DNA of 64,000 nucleotides, taken from NCBI RefSeq assembly GCF_020921035.1, contig NC_063152.1:35074494-35138493 (forward strand), in the 5' to 3' direction. Positions within the stretch are counted from its first letter, which is position 1. Every line of letters starts with the position of its first letter. The position numbers and the translations under genes are program-made. The DNA is from Rhodamnia argentea (lineage: Eukaryota; Streptophyta; Magnoliopsida; Myrtales; Myrtaceae). The notes below the pieces were generated by a model, which was not told where the DNA came from, did not search any database, and saw only the letters and a program-made list of their open reading frames with translations. Shown piece by piece: positions 1 to 11,376 of the stretch.

Positions 1-1072
1 ACCCCATTTTTCACTTGGAACTAAGGGTATTTTGGTCATTTTCCCTTTTGGCCGAGATTGACTAGTCAATGAGGGGAGAAAATTATTTTTTTCTCTTGAT
101 TTTGTGGGCATAATTAATTATTATTAACCTATATTAATTATTATATTGGCCCTCTTCTTCTTCATTATCCAAGAACTCTCTCTCTCTCTAGCTCACTTTC
201 TCTCTACCTCACTCTCCCTCTCCCTCTCCCTCACTTGGCCGAACACCCTCTCTCTCACCCTCCATTGCCGAAAATTCTTCAAGCCTTCTTTGGTGTCGCT
301 TTGGAGCGCTTGGAGTCGCTAGATCGTCGCCGAGTCGCCGGCCGTGCAAGGATCGCCGGAATCGCCGCTTGGTTCGGGCTTTTTCTCAACCGTTCAACGG
401 ACGTTTTTGCGAGTTTTTGAGGTAGGATTGTTTCTAAACCTAAATTAGGTGGTTAGGTTGCTAAAAGACCATGAAATTGTGAATTTTTGATGAAGAAAAT
501 TGTTGGATTTGGGCTTGAGGAGGGGTTGGACGAAAATTGCAGATTTGAGGAGAAAGAAGACTTGTTCTTGCATGAATAGTAAGTCAAGAAGATAATAGTG
601 GTCAAAGTTTAACTATGGTTACTTTATGCCCTAACTAGAGTTACTTTATGCTATAGTTTAATCATGGTTAGGTTAGTATTTAACTCTAGTTAATTTTTGA
701 ACCATTGTTAGTTAATATATTAACTAGGGTTACTTTTATGTGACATAAAGTCGTTATGCCACGGTGCTAATTAAATGTGACATTATTATAGTATAGTACT
801 ATGGTCGTGAATTAATTATATGTTAGAAAAATTTTATTGTTCGGCCGTGATAAATTTCCACGTTAGTATAATTTTAGTGGCGCGTGATTTATAAATTGCT
901 ACGTTAGCGTAATATGGTCGCATGACGTGGATTGGATACTATGGTAATATTAATTGATCGGGTAGTCTGAATTAATATTTGGATTAGTGTGAATTAATCG
1001 GGTGATCCCGAATTATTAATTCTCTAACGTGAGTGAATCACGTGGTCCCGATCTATTCCGAGAAAATGAGAA

Positions 1073-1370
1073 GGGTCGTATTCAATCAAGTCGTCTGAGG
1101 CCAAGGTGAGCCGTATTCGTCCGATTGTCCGAGACCGAGGAAATGTGAGGGTCATATTCAATCAAGTCGCCTGAGGCCAAAGTGAGCCGTATTCGTCTGA
1201 TTGTCCGAGACCGAGGAAATGTGAGGGTCGTATTCAATCAAGTTGTCTGAGGCCAAAGTGAGCCGTATTCGTCTGATTGTCTGAGACCGAGAAAGCAAGA
1301 AAGTCGTGTTCAATTAAGTCGTCCAAGACCAAAGTGAGTCGTGTTCGACTAATTGTCCGAGACTTGATCC
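1073..1370 (+). repeat. 76-bp tandem repeat, four units
   Basis: Three full 76-bp units (1073-1148, 1149-1224, 1225-1300) and a diverged fourth (1301-1370) each begin GGGTCGTATTCAATCAAG or a variant. Each unit has two related halves: 'GTCGTATTC...GAGGCC' and 'CCGTATTCGTC...GAGACCGAG'. Shorter half-units follow to about 1435. There are no unique spacers, so this is a minisatellite inside the LTR, not a CRISPR array. Confidence 0.85.
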
Positions 1371-1505
1371 GGTCGTGTTCCTATGTGTCCGAGACCGAGA
1401 TCCGTGGGTCGTATTCCTATGTGTCTGAGACCCCGATATATATATAGAGCCGTGTTCCATAAAGGTCCGAGGCTCAATTTCATGAACTTATGATGGCGGT
1501 GGAGT

Positions 1506-1695
1506 AACGTTGAATATTTTTGGAGTAACATGGAATATTCTGGAGTGATGTGGAATATTATGGAGTGACGTGGAATATTTTTGGAGTAACGTGGAATATT
1601 CTGGAATGACGTGGAATATTTTCGGAGTAACGTGGAATATTCTGGAGTAGCGTGGAATATTTTCGGAGTAACGTAGAAATTTTCGGAGCAATGTG
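1506..1695 (+). repeat. About 20-bp tandem repeat, roughly ten units
   Basis: The unit is close to GGAGTAACGTGGAATATTYT, repeated head to tail. Alternating variants (GGAATATTCTGGAG and GGAATATTTTCGGAG) suggest a higher-order unit of about 40 bp. Isolated diverged units recur near 1736 and 1787. The three-frame open reading here is a by-product of the repeat. Confidence 0.85.
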
Positions 1696-2431
1696 GATAT
1701 TTATATTATGGCCGGATTTGTTAAAAACGGGCCCCGGAGTACGTAGAATATTTTATTGTCGGACTAAGGCATGAAACGCCGAGACGGGAGTAACGTAGAA
1801 TATTTGAGAAGGTGTGAGACTTTTCGGAGAAAGAATGGAATTTTCTGGAATTTAATTGGAGAATTTTTAGGTAAGAAAGAAAGAGTTGTTGGAAATTGTT
1901 GCTCGCCTAGATTGTGTCTAGAGGCACTAGCGACCTGATCTAGGGTTAGAGATTTTCCTACTAAGATTTTATCTCACCCCGTCGTGGGTTTGTTGTTTTC
2001 AGACCCTCCGCCGCAATGATCCGACCTAGAGATCGAGATGCCAGGAGAAGTTGTGGAGCCTTTGGATGCTGAGTAGCCGCTTGAGATAGCGAGGATGAGG
2101 CTTAGGATAGTCGGCCCCTCGGTTTTGTGGAGTGTTGTATTTTGGTTGTGTAGCGGGCTTCGACCACGTGTCTTTTGTTATAGGTGGTCGCGAGCTTGTC
2201 CGATGGCCCCCGAAGCCCTAGGTTTGACAGTTTGTAACAACTATATATATATGTACATATGTGTGTTTTTACCATCCCAAGTTATCATAATGTTATTGGT
2301 TTTCTGTACGGAGATTTTGTTGCTTCCGCATGTGTTGTATAATATTGTTGGCCCGAGGATCCCGGAGAACCGTATGCAAGCAAGGCCAGGTGGGATGTCG
2401 ACGGATCGTAGGGTTCGGGTCGTGACAATTC

Positions 2432-3021
2432 ATCTATTGGAGAGGCAGAAATCCAACCGGAAGGCGAAACGGTGATGTGTCAAAAACCGACAGATCGGGT
2501 TGACGACATCAGATTGGGCTCAAATTCGATCAGTTGAAGCGAAATGGCATCCTAGTCAATATTCACCCCCGTTGGCGGTGATGAACGATGGATTTTTGCA
2601 ATACGGGATCGTCTAGATGGATTTTTCTATTTTTTTAGTATTTTCAGGATTTATTAAAGAGAAATGTTTGTAATTTTGGAGTGTGATATTTAAAATCCTA
2701 CTAGGGCTAGGTTTAGAGTTAACACCCTATAAAATGTGTTATTATAACATTTTTGAGGACGATGATTATTATTGAATTTTGAGATTTTTCTCTTTAATAA
2801 ATCCCGAAAATACTAAAAAAAAAAAAGAAAACCCATCTAGACGATCCCGAATCGCAAAAATCCATCATTCGTCACCGCCAACAGTGGTGGATATTGATTA
2901 GGACACCGTTTTGCTTCAACCAACCGAATTTGAGCCCAATCCGATGTCGTCAACTCGATCCGCCGGTTCTTGACACATCACCGTTTTGCCTTCCGATTGG
3001 ATTTCTGCCTCTCCAATAGAT
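2432..3021. mobile_element. Foldback MITE with about 235-bp inverted arms
   Basis: The left arm (2432-2664) begins ATCTATTGGAGAGGCAGAAA. The right arm (2787-3021) is its near-perfect reverse complement, ending at CCAATAGAT. A 122-bp AT-rich loop lies between. There is no open reading frame. No target duplication is evident: the left arm starts five bases after the GTGACA end of the preceding LTR. The superfamily is not identifiable from the ends. Confidence 0.8.
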
Positions 3022-4092
3022 AAATATATCATGAAAATCTCATTTTATTCATATATCTTACCAATTTTATTTTATGAATATTTTAAATTAATTACATAAT
3101 TACAACGTTATTTATTAATTATAGATCTTAATAAGTTTTTACATTAATTATTGCTAATTATGTTATAAAGATAAGCTTCACAAAAAAAATTATAATATTA
3201 TAAGTATCAACAATTCAAAAAAAATTCAAAAAAAAAAAAGGCCCGGCATGGACCTTGCTTGGCAGCGTGGCTGCCGAGCAAGAGCCGCTCGACAGCCCAA
3301 TTACCGAACGAGGGGTTGGGCCCATCCCAACCGCCGAGGGAGACCCAAATTTGTAAATATTTATTTTTAAAAAATATTTTTGTAAATATTTTTTAAAAAA
3401 AAATTAATTTGGAAAAAAACCCATTTTCGCTCCTTCTTGGTTCCTTGAACTCTTCATGAACCGGGCCCATAGAGCTCTCCGGCTTAACGGCTCCTCCACG
3501 TAATCCTCATAGCATTTACATCAACAATTTACTATGCTAAACTACGCTAAAAAATAAAAATTACATGAAAAATAAAAGAAGGACGCAACCTCCAACTAAT
3601 AATTACGACCCAAAAAAAATACCAATAATTACCGTACATTCATTCATACATCAATCACATTGATTAGGGGTTTTTCCATGATCACCACCCTTTCACATGA
3701 GCAATAAATTCATAATTTAAAGCTTTGGAAGGAAAAAAAAAATTCTGCATTTAATCATATTAATGGTCAAGCAATGCTAGCCACGTCAAGAAATTAACGT
3801 CGGCGAAACAAATTTCACATGCGTAATTCTAAACGGCAATAGCATTCTCGACACGGATTCGTAGCTGCGAATCATTTTGCAGAATTCATACGTAATATAA
3901 AATAATCGTAGAATTTCGATTCAAAATTGATTTAGTCTCAATTTTTGTTGCATTGATTAAATCGATCATATATAATAGCCAAGTTCTAGGCCACGTCAGA
4001 GCGAACAATTCACTAACATCAAATTGGCCATTACAACACAAAAATTACTTCGAACATAAATCAATTAAACGCACGAAAACGCCTAAGAACCC
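3022..4092. other. AT-rich intergenic sequence, no gene seen
   Basis: The sequence is mostly AT-rich with several A runs and one GC-rich island (about 3239-3350). No coding region, RNA gene or transposon end is recognisable. Part of it may be a decayed internal region of the copia element whose LTR lies at 4110-6105, since that element's primer-binding site faces this way. Confidence 0.4.
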
Positions 4093-4105
4093 GGCTCTGA
4101 TACCA
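4093..4105 (-). other. tRNA-iMet primer-binding site
   Basis: GGCTCTGATACCA on the plus strand is TGGTATCAGAGCC on the minus strand, the complement of the 3' end of plant initiator-Met tRNA. It sits four bases beyond the LTR end at 4110, fixing the element's orientation as minus. Confidence 0.8.
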
Positions 4106-4109
4106 CTAT

Positions 4110-6105
4110 TGGGATACATGTAATATGCATAGGCAAATAAAACATATAAAATACGCAGCGGAAATAAATAAAAATCCATACATGTATCTCCAAAGGTGTG
4201 GTTTGTGCGTTTCAATCGAAAAACATATATTGATTAAGAGGGTTAAAGGATTACCTCTCGTAGCGTGCTTGAAAACAAGTTGGTTCGGATGTTCTTTGTT
4301 CAAGCCCCACAAATGTCGGACCTCTAGTTCGGACACACCACCAATCACAACGTCGAATGGAAGAACGAACTCGCAAGAGTCACCACTTGAATTGTGCTAG
4401 TAATATTGTGGAATCAATTCTCCGCGCTCTCAAAAATTTTGTCACCGTAAGAGCAAAAGTCTAGAGAGAATTTTCTGGTTTTTCTCTCGCACTTTTACGC
4501 GGCTCTCAAATGCTCATTCGTCTCTCACAAATGCACGCCCGAGTGAAAACTGTTTTCACTTGTTTCCCCTTTTCTTTTTTGCAGACAAATCTTTTTTATT
4601 ATTATTTAATATGTGCACCACGATCAGTATCGTGAGAAGCACCCACAATCTGATCATGGGTGCATTACACAACGGCCAGCAATCGATGTTGTTGTCCGTT
4701 GTGCATGGGCACACGATAAGCAACATTTGCTCATCGTGTGCCACACACGTGGTCAACATTTGTTGACCATGTGTGTGCAACAAATATATATATATAATTT
4801 TTTTTGGTTTTATAAATAATAATAACCATTATTATTATTATAAAAAGAAAAAGTGCATACCAATATTATATGTGCATGTCGGACGTATAGCATATGTCCA
4901 CATTGAGCGTACGTGTGCATCATATGCAAGTGCGCTTACGACCAAAAAATAAAAAATTAAATTAAATCATATTTAATCTAATTTCAGTCCAACTAATTGA
5001 ATAGTCATGATCGCAAACATATTTGCAATATCTCTTTCCCATTCAACGTCATCCTAAATTTGTTATGGTGTGTGACATTTCTAGGTTCATCACTAAGTTA
5101 GTAGTAAGACATGCACTAACACATTAAAACATCCAAGAGAATTGATTGTGCCGATCAATCTCCAGGCCTTACAAGCCATGAGTGACATCTAGCAATATGT
5201 CATGGCTATCCAGACAATATGAATGCTTTAAGAACATAATGAACATGTCGGCTTTGGCTACAATGTAATTCAATCCCTCTGTCTCACTACATCCCTATTG
5301 AACAAAGACCATGGAATATTTGTCAAGTCACCAATTCGATCATATGCACAAATCTAATCGACGTGCATTTATACGAGACATGAACATTTCATTCTCGATT
5401 ACAACCCCAGTTGAGGATTTCAATACATTGCCATAATTGGATTGCATAGGACATCATACCTTGCATTTAACAAGGAGATAGATTCCATTTTGCGCACACG
5501 TGTGACTTCATCTATGTATGAACTATGACCATCAAGTACGGAGGTGAATCAACGAACCGCCAATATGCGCACTTGTGAACCATAGCCATCCAATGTACAA
5601 GTCAACACCATGCCTCAGGTCTAAGAATTATTTACACAAGACCAAAGTATGAACGATTAGACATTGACCATGCTAAAAGCTTTCATGTTGCTAATCGTTC
5701 AATGCGTGTCACGTTCAATGAACTTGTCTAGTACAAGCACCTGTGTTCTAATTAGGGCATCGCAATACCCAATGACTTGTGACTCGTCATTCCCTTAGGT
5801 ATCCAATACTTAATTGTAAAGTTAAGAACATACCGGTTTCAATAGGATCATTGATATCCATTTAATGATCCATCGATCGGAAACAATTTAAAGATTTAAT
5901 CTAACTACGAGCCCGTCACACATATTCTCAACGTCTCAAGAATTGGTCTAGCCACAATCGATCTTATGAAATTTATTCATATAAGTAAATAATTGAACAA
6001 ATGAATAAATACGTCTTTGCCATTAATTAAATAAGAAATTCAAAATACAACCAAAATCCCTAACATGTAACTTTTGCATAGTCGCTTTAGGGCATATCTC
6101 TAACA
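4110..6105 (-). mobile_element. Copia 5' LTR, Angela/BARE-like
   Basis: Read on the minus strand this begins TGTTAGAGATATGCCC at 6105 and ends ...CATGTATCCCA at 4110, next to the primer-binding site. At about 2.0 kb, and with a start resembling the 'TGTTGGAAATATGCCC' start of BARE/Angela LTRs, it fits that copia lineage; the lineage call is inference. No gag-pol follows on the expected side and no second LTR is seen, so the element is truncated. Short ORFs within it (for example near 4106-4400 and 4556-4819) are spurious. Confidence 0.65.
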
Positions 6106-6110
6106 CCAAC

Positions 6111-8356
6111 AAGTTGTGTGATGCTGCAAAAGAAAGACAAAAGATATGCCTATCAGATGTGAGGACCACAATACAAATACAACAAAACAATAATTTTGGG
6201 TGGATTACATTTTGGCAATTATAGTATAGCAAAATAATTAATCTATTTTATTGTAAATTAAGATAAGATGGACGGTTTGACAAACTATGAAAGAGCCAAA
6301 CGAAGCTTCTGTAGGTTCGTGCATGGTAACATATAACTACAACCATATAAAGAATTGTGGTGTTGCTCATTAATTATTTCTTTTAAGTTGACATAGATTT
6401 GGTGCCTCTTCAAAGAGTCATTTTTTATATCTTTGTCCATCCGACAGGGAAATTATCTTCTACTGTAGTTAGGTACATATAATAATTATTAATCTTATGG
6501 AAGTTATTATTAGCTTCTCTATGGAGTTGTTAAAGTACATGGCACATCCCTTCATAAGATTTTGAAATAATAGATTAACCTATTTGAAAACAATGTTTAT
6601 CAACACTTTCCTTTAAGATAAATCACAAAAATTTAAAAGAACATTTCTTTTCGGAGAAGAAATAGAAAAGTGCCTGTAGAAACGTATGATCTAGGAAAGG
6701 AAAAAAGATTAATACCATGAAAAGCCCCAAATTTATACACATATGACCAATTTACCCGTTGTTAGGTGCTGCTAAATTTTATTGTGAAATTACTAAGTTA
6801 GATACCACGTGGCGCTTAACTAGGTACACCACTTTGGATTCTACTCTCCGTTTGTCACTAGTGTACTAGTTTAGGGTTTTTAGTTGTACTAGTTCAATTT
6901 TACGAAAACTAACAGAGCGTAAATTTGTCATAGACGTACCAATTTAGGATTTTTAGGGGTCAAAAAATTAGTTTGAAGTACATTTATCACAAGCGTACCG
7001 GTTTAGGATTTTTAGTGGTACTAACCCAGTTTAAAGGAAACTACAAATTTGTCATAGACGTACCAATTTGAAATTTTTAGTGGTGAAAATGTTAGTTTAT
7101 AGTAAATTTATCACAAGTGAGCCGGTTTGAAGTTTCTTATGGTAAAAAAATTAGTTTAGGTAAATTTGTCGGTGGTATACCGGTTTGAAAGTTTTTGTTG
7201 TAATAGCTCAAAAAAAAAGTTTTTTAAAGACTACTAGTATGCAAATATAAAAAAACGAAAAGTAAAAATGCAATTTTTATTGGTTTTTCTCAGAATAAAA
7301 CATATATATATGTATATATATATATATGTATATAACATTGCAGATCATTATACAACTTATACTAGGGTAGATGGAAAATCCAGAGATCAGTCCATTCCCT
7401 GGTTGGATTTAGACCATGAGAGAACACTAAAGCATTACAATATAAAGTGAGTGGCAAGAAAGAATAACAGAATGAATTTGCCACATTAGAAAAAAGGTGA
7501 ATGCAGTAATCGGGCAATATAGTTATAGTAATTTATTCTTACAATCAAATTCACCAATAGATTACTTAACTAGGGAACTTCTGCAGAAAATGTATCGTAA
7601 TCGTAGTCACACATGCCGAAAGGAAAATTATCCAAAAATTCTTAAGTCTGTTGTATGATGGTCAACTCAATTATAAATTTTTTAATTTTATCAATTAAGT
7701 CCTAAATCTTTTATCGATTTGTCAATATAGTCTTTCCGACCAATTTTAGTAGAAATCGCTAATATAGATATCGGTCATCCTATAGGACACAATTCCTACG
7801 TTGGTGATTTCCGACCAAAATTAACCGAAATAACTATATTAGTAAATCGTTAAAAGGGATGATTAAATTGGCAAAATTGAAAAGTTTGAGACTAAATTAG
7901 CTGCCATACAATAGGTTTAGGAATTTTTGGACAATTATCCTCTTTCCAAAGGCGACTAAGAATTGATTTAGAAGAATTTATACGCATCCGAGTCTGAGTC
8001 AGAATATCGTACTGATGGGAAAATACTCATTGAAACTTGAGGAATAAAATTCAAGCGGATTGAGAGAACACGTTGGGGAGCTAAGCCTATAGAATACTTG
8101 GATATGACCCGTTCTTTATTTGAATATGCAATCCGTAACGGTGACCCAATTAATCTTTTAGGTATAACAAGAGAATATTGTTTTATAGAGTAGTATTTGA
8201 AGCTGATTCCTTTCAATCTTGCATAATCTTATAGAACCATCAGAGGTTGGCTTCTCAAAACTTCAAATCAGGAAAGTCATTTTCAATTTTATGGAAAAAT
8301 GGGAAGAAAGCCCTTCAATAACTAGGATGCTCATAGAGCCATCTAAACATGTTAAT
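6111..8356. repeat. Duplicated segment, copy A, part 1
   Basis: This aligns base by base, with small indels, to copy B (about 23496-25164) and more weakly to copy C (33279-34610). Shared marks include the GATGGACGGTTTGACAAACT block, the AT microsatellite region and the 'GGATTGAGAGAACACGTTGG' block (8056-8075). The last 400 bases look like decayed coding sequence, with stretches such as ERTRWGAKPIE and SLFEYAI broken by stops. I do not recognise the protein. The alignment stops at the TTAAT target duplication of the inserted solo LTR and resumes at 11281. Confidence 0.8.
7302..7335. repeat. TA/TG microsatellite
   Basis: Alternating AT with interspersed TGTA steps. At the matching place copy B has a CA/CG-rich alternating run instead (about 24183-24220). 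Confidence 0.8.
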
Positions 8357-11280
8357 TGTAACACCCTAAATTTTGGGCAATGAAAATAGTGAAATCTAGT
8401 CTATGGAACGACTAGAAAATTTTAATTTGATGCTCAAAGTTTGGATGTTAAGAAATTAGAAATCGGAAATCGGAAATTTCCGGGACCGTTACTCGAATTG
8501 GAATAAATTCCGATTAAATGAGTAATTGCGTCTTAGAATTAGAAAATTTCATATTAATCCTCGTTCGGGCTAATTTGACTCAAGTTCGGATTAAATAACC
8601 CACCGTCAGGTTTCCGGACGGGCGAATTACCTAGGGTGCGAAATTACGAAAATACCCCCGGCCAAAGTGTGAAATTACAAAAATGCCCCTAGGGTTTTAT
8701 GAACTAAGGGACAAGGTAATTAACTCAGTGGGCCCCACTTGACCAGCTCAGCCTCAGTAAATTTTTCCAGAACACTCCCCCTCTCTTTTGCTGCACACGT
8801 ATAACCCCCCCCCCCTTTTTATTTAACCGACTTACTCCAACCCTTCTTCCTCCCTTCATTTCTTCTTTCTCAGCAATAACCCTCACAGAAAACGACCACC
8901 CCACCATACTACAACATCCCCAGAACCTCCACGACCTGATCGGACCGCCGCCGCACCGCCAGGGACGCCGAAAAGCCCGCTGCAAAAGGGCTTCACGGAC
9001 TGCTCTGTTTTCGTCGGGTCTGTACTGTAGCTGCTTCTTCGCTTCTGTTTTGTCCAAATCCAGCTACTGCCACCACCTCCGACCACCCTTAGACACCTCT
9101 AGACGTCACTCAGCCACCCCAGCTTGCCCAGCCACCGCCGAACAGCCCGGCAAAGCCCCAGAACCGCCGGACTCCTCTGCTGCCCTGTTTTGACTTCTGT
9201 TACAACCGGTTCTGTGCTCAACCCCTATCCGCCCTCACGCCGCCCTTCTCCGCCCACCTCCGGACACCATAAACTCCCTGACACACCCTCGAACCATCCC
9301 CACCAGCCCCGCGACCTCCCGCCGCCGCTAGAGCCCCCGGAACAGCCCCGACCTCCTCCCCTGTTTCAGTTTCCCCTGCTCTGTTTTGCTGCTGCAGCTG
9401 CTGTTTGCTGCTGCCGGCGCCACCTCCGGCCACCGTGAGCCACCACCGGCCGCCAACATCTTTCCCCCCAACCACCTTGTACCTCCACCACCAATCCCGA
9501 AGCCACCCACAGCCCCCAAGCCGTTCCTTGCACTGTTTCTGCAATTGGTTGCCCTGTTTTTGGGCTGGGCCGGGTCTGTTGAGCCCAAATCTGTGGGCCC
9601 GCGAGCTGGGCTGAGGTCCAATTAATTTGGGCACAAGTTGGGCCTTATATTAGGCCCATAGATGCATTAAATCGGGAGTTGGGTCCGTAGTTCGAGGTTT
9701 TTGGTTTGCGACCCGTTCGAGCTCAAAGTTCGCACCTAGGATTTTTCGGAGGATCGTCATCGGCTTAACCTTGCGCAATTAACGGTGAGTCGACCTCTAA
9801 TCCTTGGCTAAGTCGTTAATTACGTTTGGATTAGTTTAATTAGATTATTAGGGTGTTTTGGTAGATTAATTAGGGCCGATTTAGGCTAGAGACTCGGTTT
9901 AGGTTAAATGGCCCCAATCAATTGGATTAATTTGGTTGAGGCTAGTTTGGATGGAATAATTGGTTGATGGATTGGCCTTGCTTGATCACGAGTGAACAAT
10001 AGATCAAGGATGAGCGTATGATTGATTGACGATTTGGATTTAATTACATACGATTGGATTGAATGTTTGTCATTGAATTATTAATCTACGCTCCATTATA
10101 ATTTATGTGGATTAATTGATGAAATGCCTTGACGGATGGCTAATTAAATTAATTGATTGGTTGGAGTTCGATCACTTGATTTATGGATGCGAGGTCGCAT
10201 GGACAACATATGCATTGGCGTGATTACTCAAGAGTTTTGTTGTGTGAGCATATCGTGTGAGCATTTGACTAAATGCAGATTATAAACCGGCTATTTGCCG
10301 AGTATGCTTGAGTGGTCACACGATGGATTATTCCCCGCAAGTTCGCATCGTGCCGGCCGTACGGAACCATACGACTTGTCAGATGCACGTCCATTCGTGC
10401 CGTGCCAGTCGTATGGATCACACGGATTGACGGATGCCGGTCGCAGCTTGTGACGGACGGAAGCCCCTACAGGGATTCCCGATAGTGCCGTGTCGTGCCA
10501 ATCGTACGAGTCACACGGGCTATCGGGTGCCGTCGCCGGAAGTAAGGGACGAAGCCGGGTCCCGCCAATAGACACCGCCGGTCGTAGTGTAAAGTCACAC
10601 CAATCGTGTGCAATTGGGCCAGATGGCCATTAATAATCGGACCACGTGTGGTGTCTACGTGTGTGATTGACGTGACAATCATGGTTTGTTATGTGTGGTA
10701 TATTATGTCAAATATTGCATAATGCGTAATTTCCAGCAAGTGAGCTGCATGTGATTGGAATAAACATATATTATATGTGATTGACTGTTAGGACTCTTTG
10801 GACGAATCAACGCCTTAGCCGGGCTTAGGCGTTGACTCACTGAGATTTTATCTCACCCCGTGTTAACCATTTCGAGTCCCCAGTGATGCAGCGACCCTTC
10901 ACCATGACTTCAAGGGTTCGTAAGCTTTTGGATAGATAACGATGTGGATTTTGGGAGTAGATGAGAATTTAACCCTACCCGACCCTTATACCTTTTTGTT
11001 GGTCTTAGAGAGCCGCCCCGAAGAATGGGGTTATATATGTGACTATAGCTCTATAGGGTTAATGATCATCTGCTTTTAGTACCGTATTGACAGTTGTTCT
11101 AATATATGACTGATGTTGTTGACTTTATTTCTATCCCTACCGTTTTCTTGATTTGGGAGAATTCGCGTTTCCGCATGTGCGCTATAGTATGGACGGTCAA
11201 TAACGTACCTGGGGCATTATCTTTTATGACCGGAGACGTTTTGGTAGGGATGCCGCATATTCGAGAGTCGGTTCGTGACA
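8357..11280 (+). mobile_element. 2.9-kb solo LTR
   Basis: It starts TGTAACACCCT, ends GTTCGTGACA, and is flanked by the 5-bp duplication TTAAT (8352-8356 and 11281-11285). Copy B of the host segment holds the empty site, with a single TTAAT near 25154. There is no gag or pol. The inside has a pyrimidine- and proline-codon-rich leader (about 8750-9640), a GT donor-like site (AACGGTGAGT, about 9781), and a distal block with TTTATCTCACCCCGT. Long LTRs of this kind are typical of Ty3/gypsy elements, but no coding part is present to prove the class. Several ORFs of 70-138 codons in the leader are composition effects. Confidence 0.9.
8805..8815. repeat. Poly-C run
   Basis: An uninterrupted run of eleven C residues in the leader of the solo LTR. 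Its length may be unreliable in sequencing. Confidence 0.8.
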
Positions 11281-11376
11281 TTAATGCACAAGTTCAGGGC
11301 CACAATTACATATTAAAGAAGACCTTACCATTCAAAGAAATCTTGGCGCCTTTTTGGGTCAAAAGCTTTGAGCTTG
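11281..11376. repeat. Duplicated segment, copy A, part 2
   Basis: Continues copy A after the solo LTR: TTAATGCACAAGTTCAGGGC matches copy B from about 25154. It runs to GAGCTTG, where the LINE interrupts it. Confidence 0.85.

Larger units (their letters stand above)
1..2427 (+). mobile_element. 3' part of a long LTR (start outside window)
   Basis: This is non-coding sequence ending in GGGTCGTGACA at 2427, the same type of end as the complete solo LTR at 8357-11280 (GTTCGTGACA). The order of parts also matches: a 'reading ... gggtattttggtcatttt' block, a CT-rich leader (about 170-420), a GT donor-like site (about 420), a long AT-rich stretch, then a block with TTTATCTCACCCCGT (about 1967-1982; compare 10846-10862). 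It carries two tandem-repeat arrays. The TG end lies left of the window, so length and target duplication cannot be checked. Calling it an LTR is inference from this resemblance. The short proline- and serine-rich ORFs in it are not taken as genes. Confidence 0.6.

Noticed and set aside
235..420. 61-codon ORF starting MAEHPLSH
   Set aside because: It lies in the CT-rich leader of an LTR, has no family features, and similar ORFs arise from composition in the related solo LTR.
1073..1695. Regular repeats resembling a CRISPR array
   Set aside because: Repeats are contiguous without unique spacers, in a plant LTR, with no cas genes.
9386..9625. Captured host gene exon within the solo LTR
   Set aside because: Considered because of high GC, but the translation is Pro/Ala-rich low complexity without any family match I know.
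9124..9638. Overlapping Pro-rich and Gly-rich ORFs of 67-138 codons on both strands
   Set aside because: All fall in the GC-rich leader of the solo LTR with proven ends; open frames on both strands reflect base composition.
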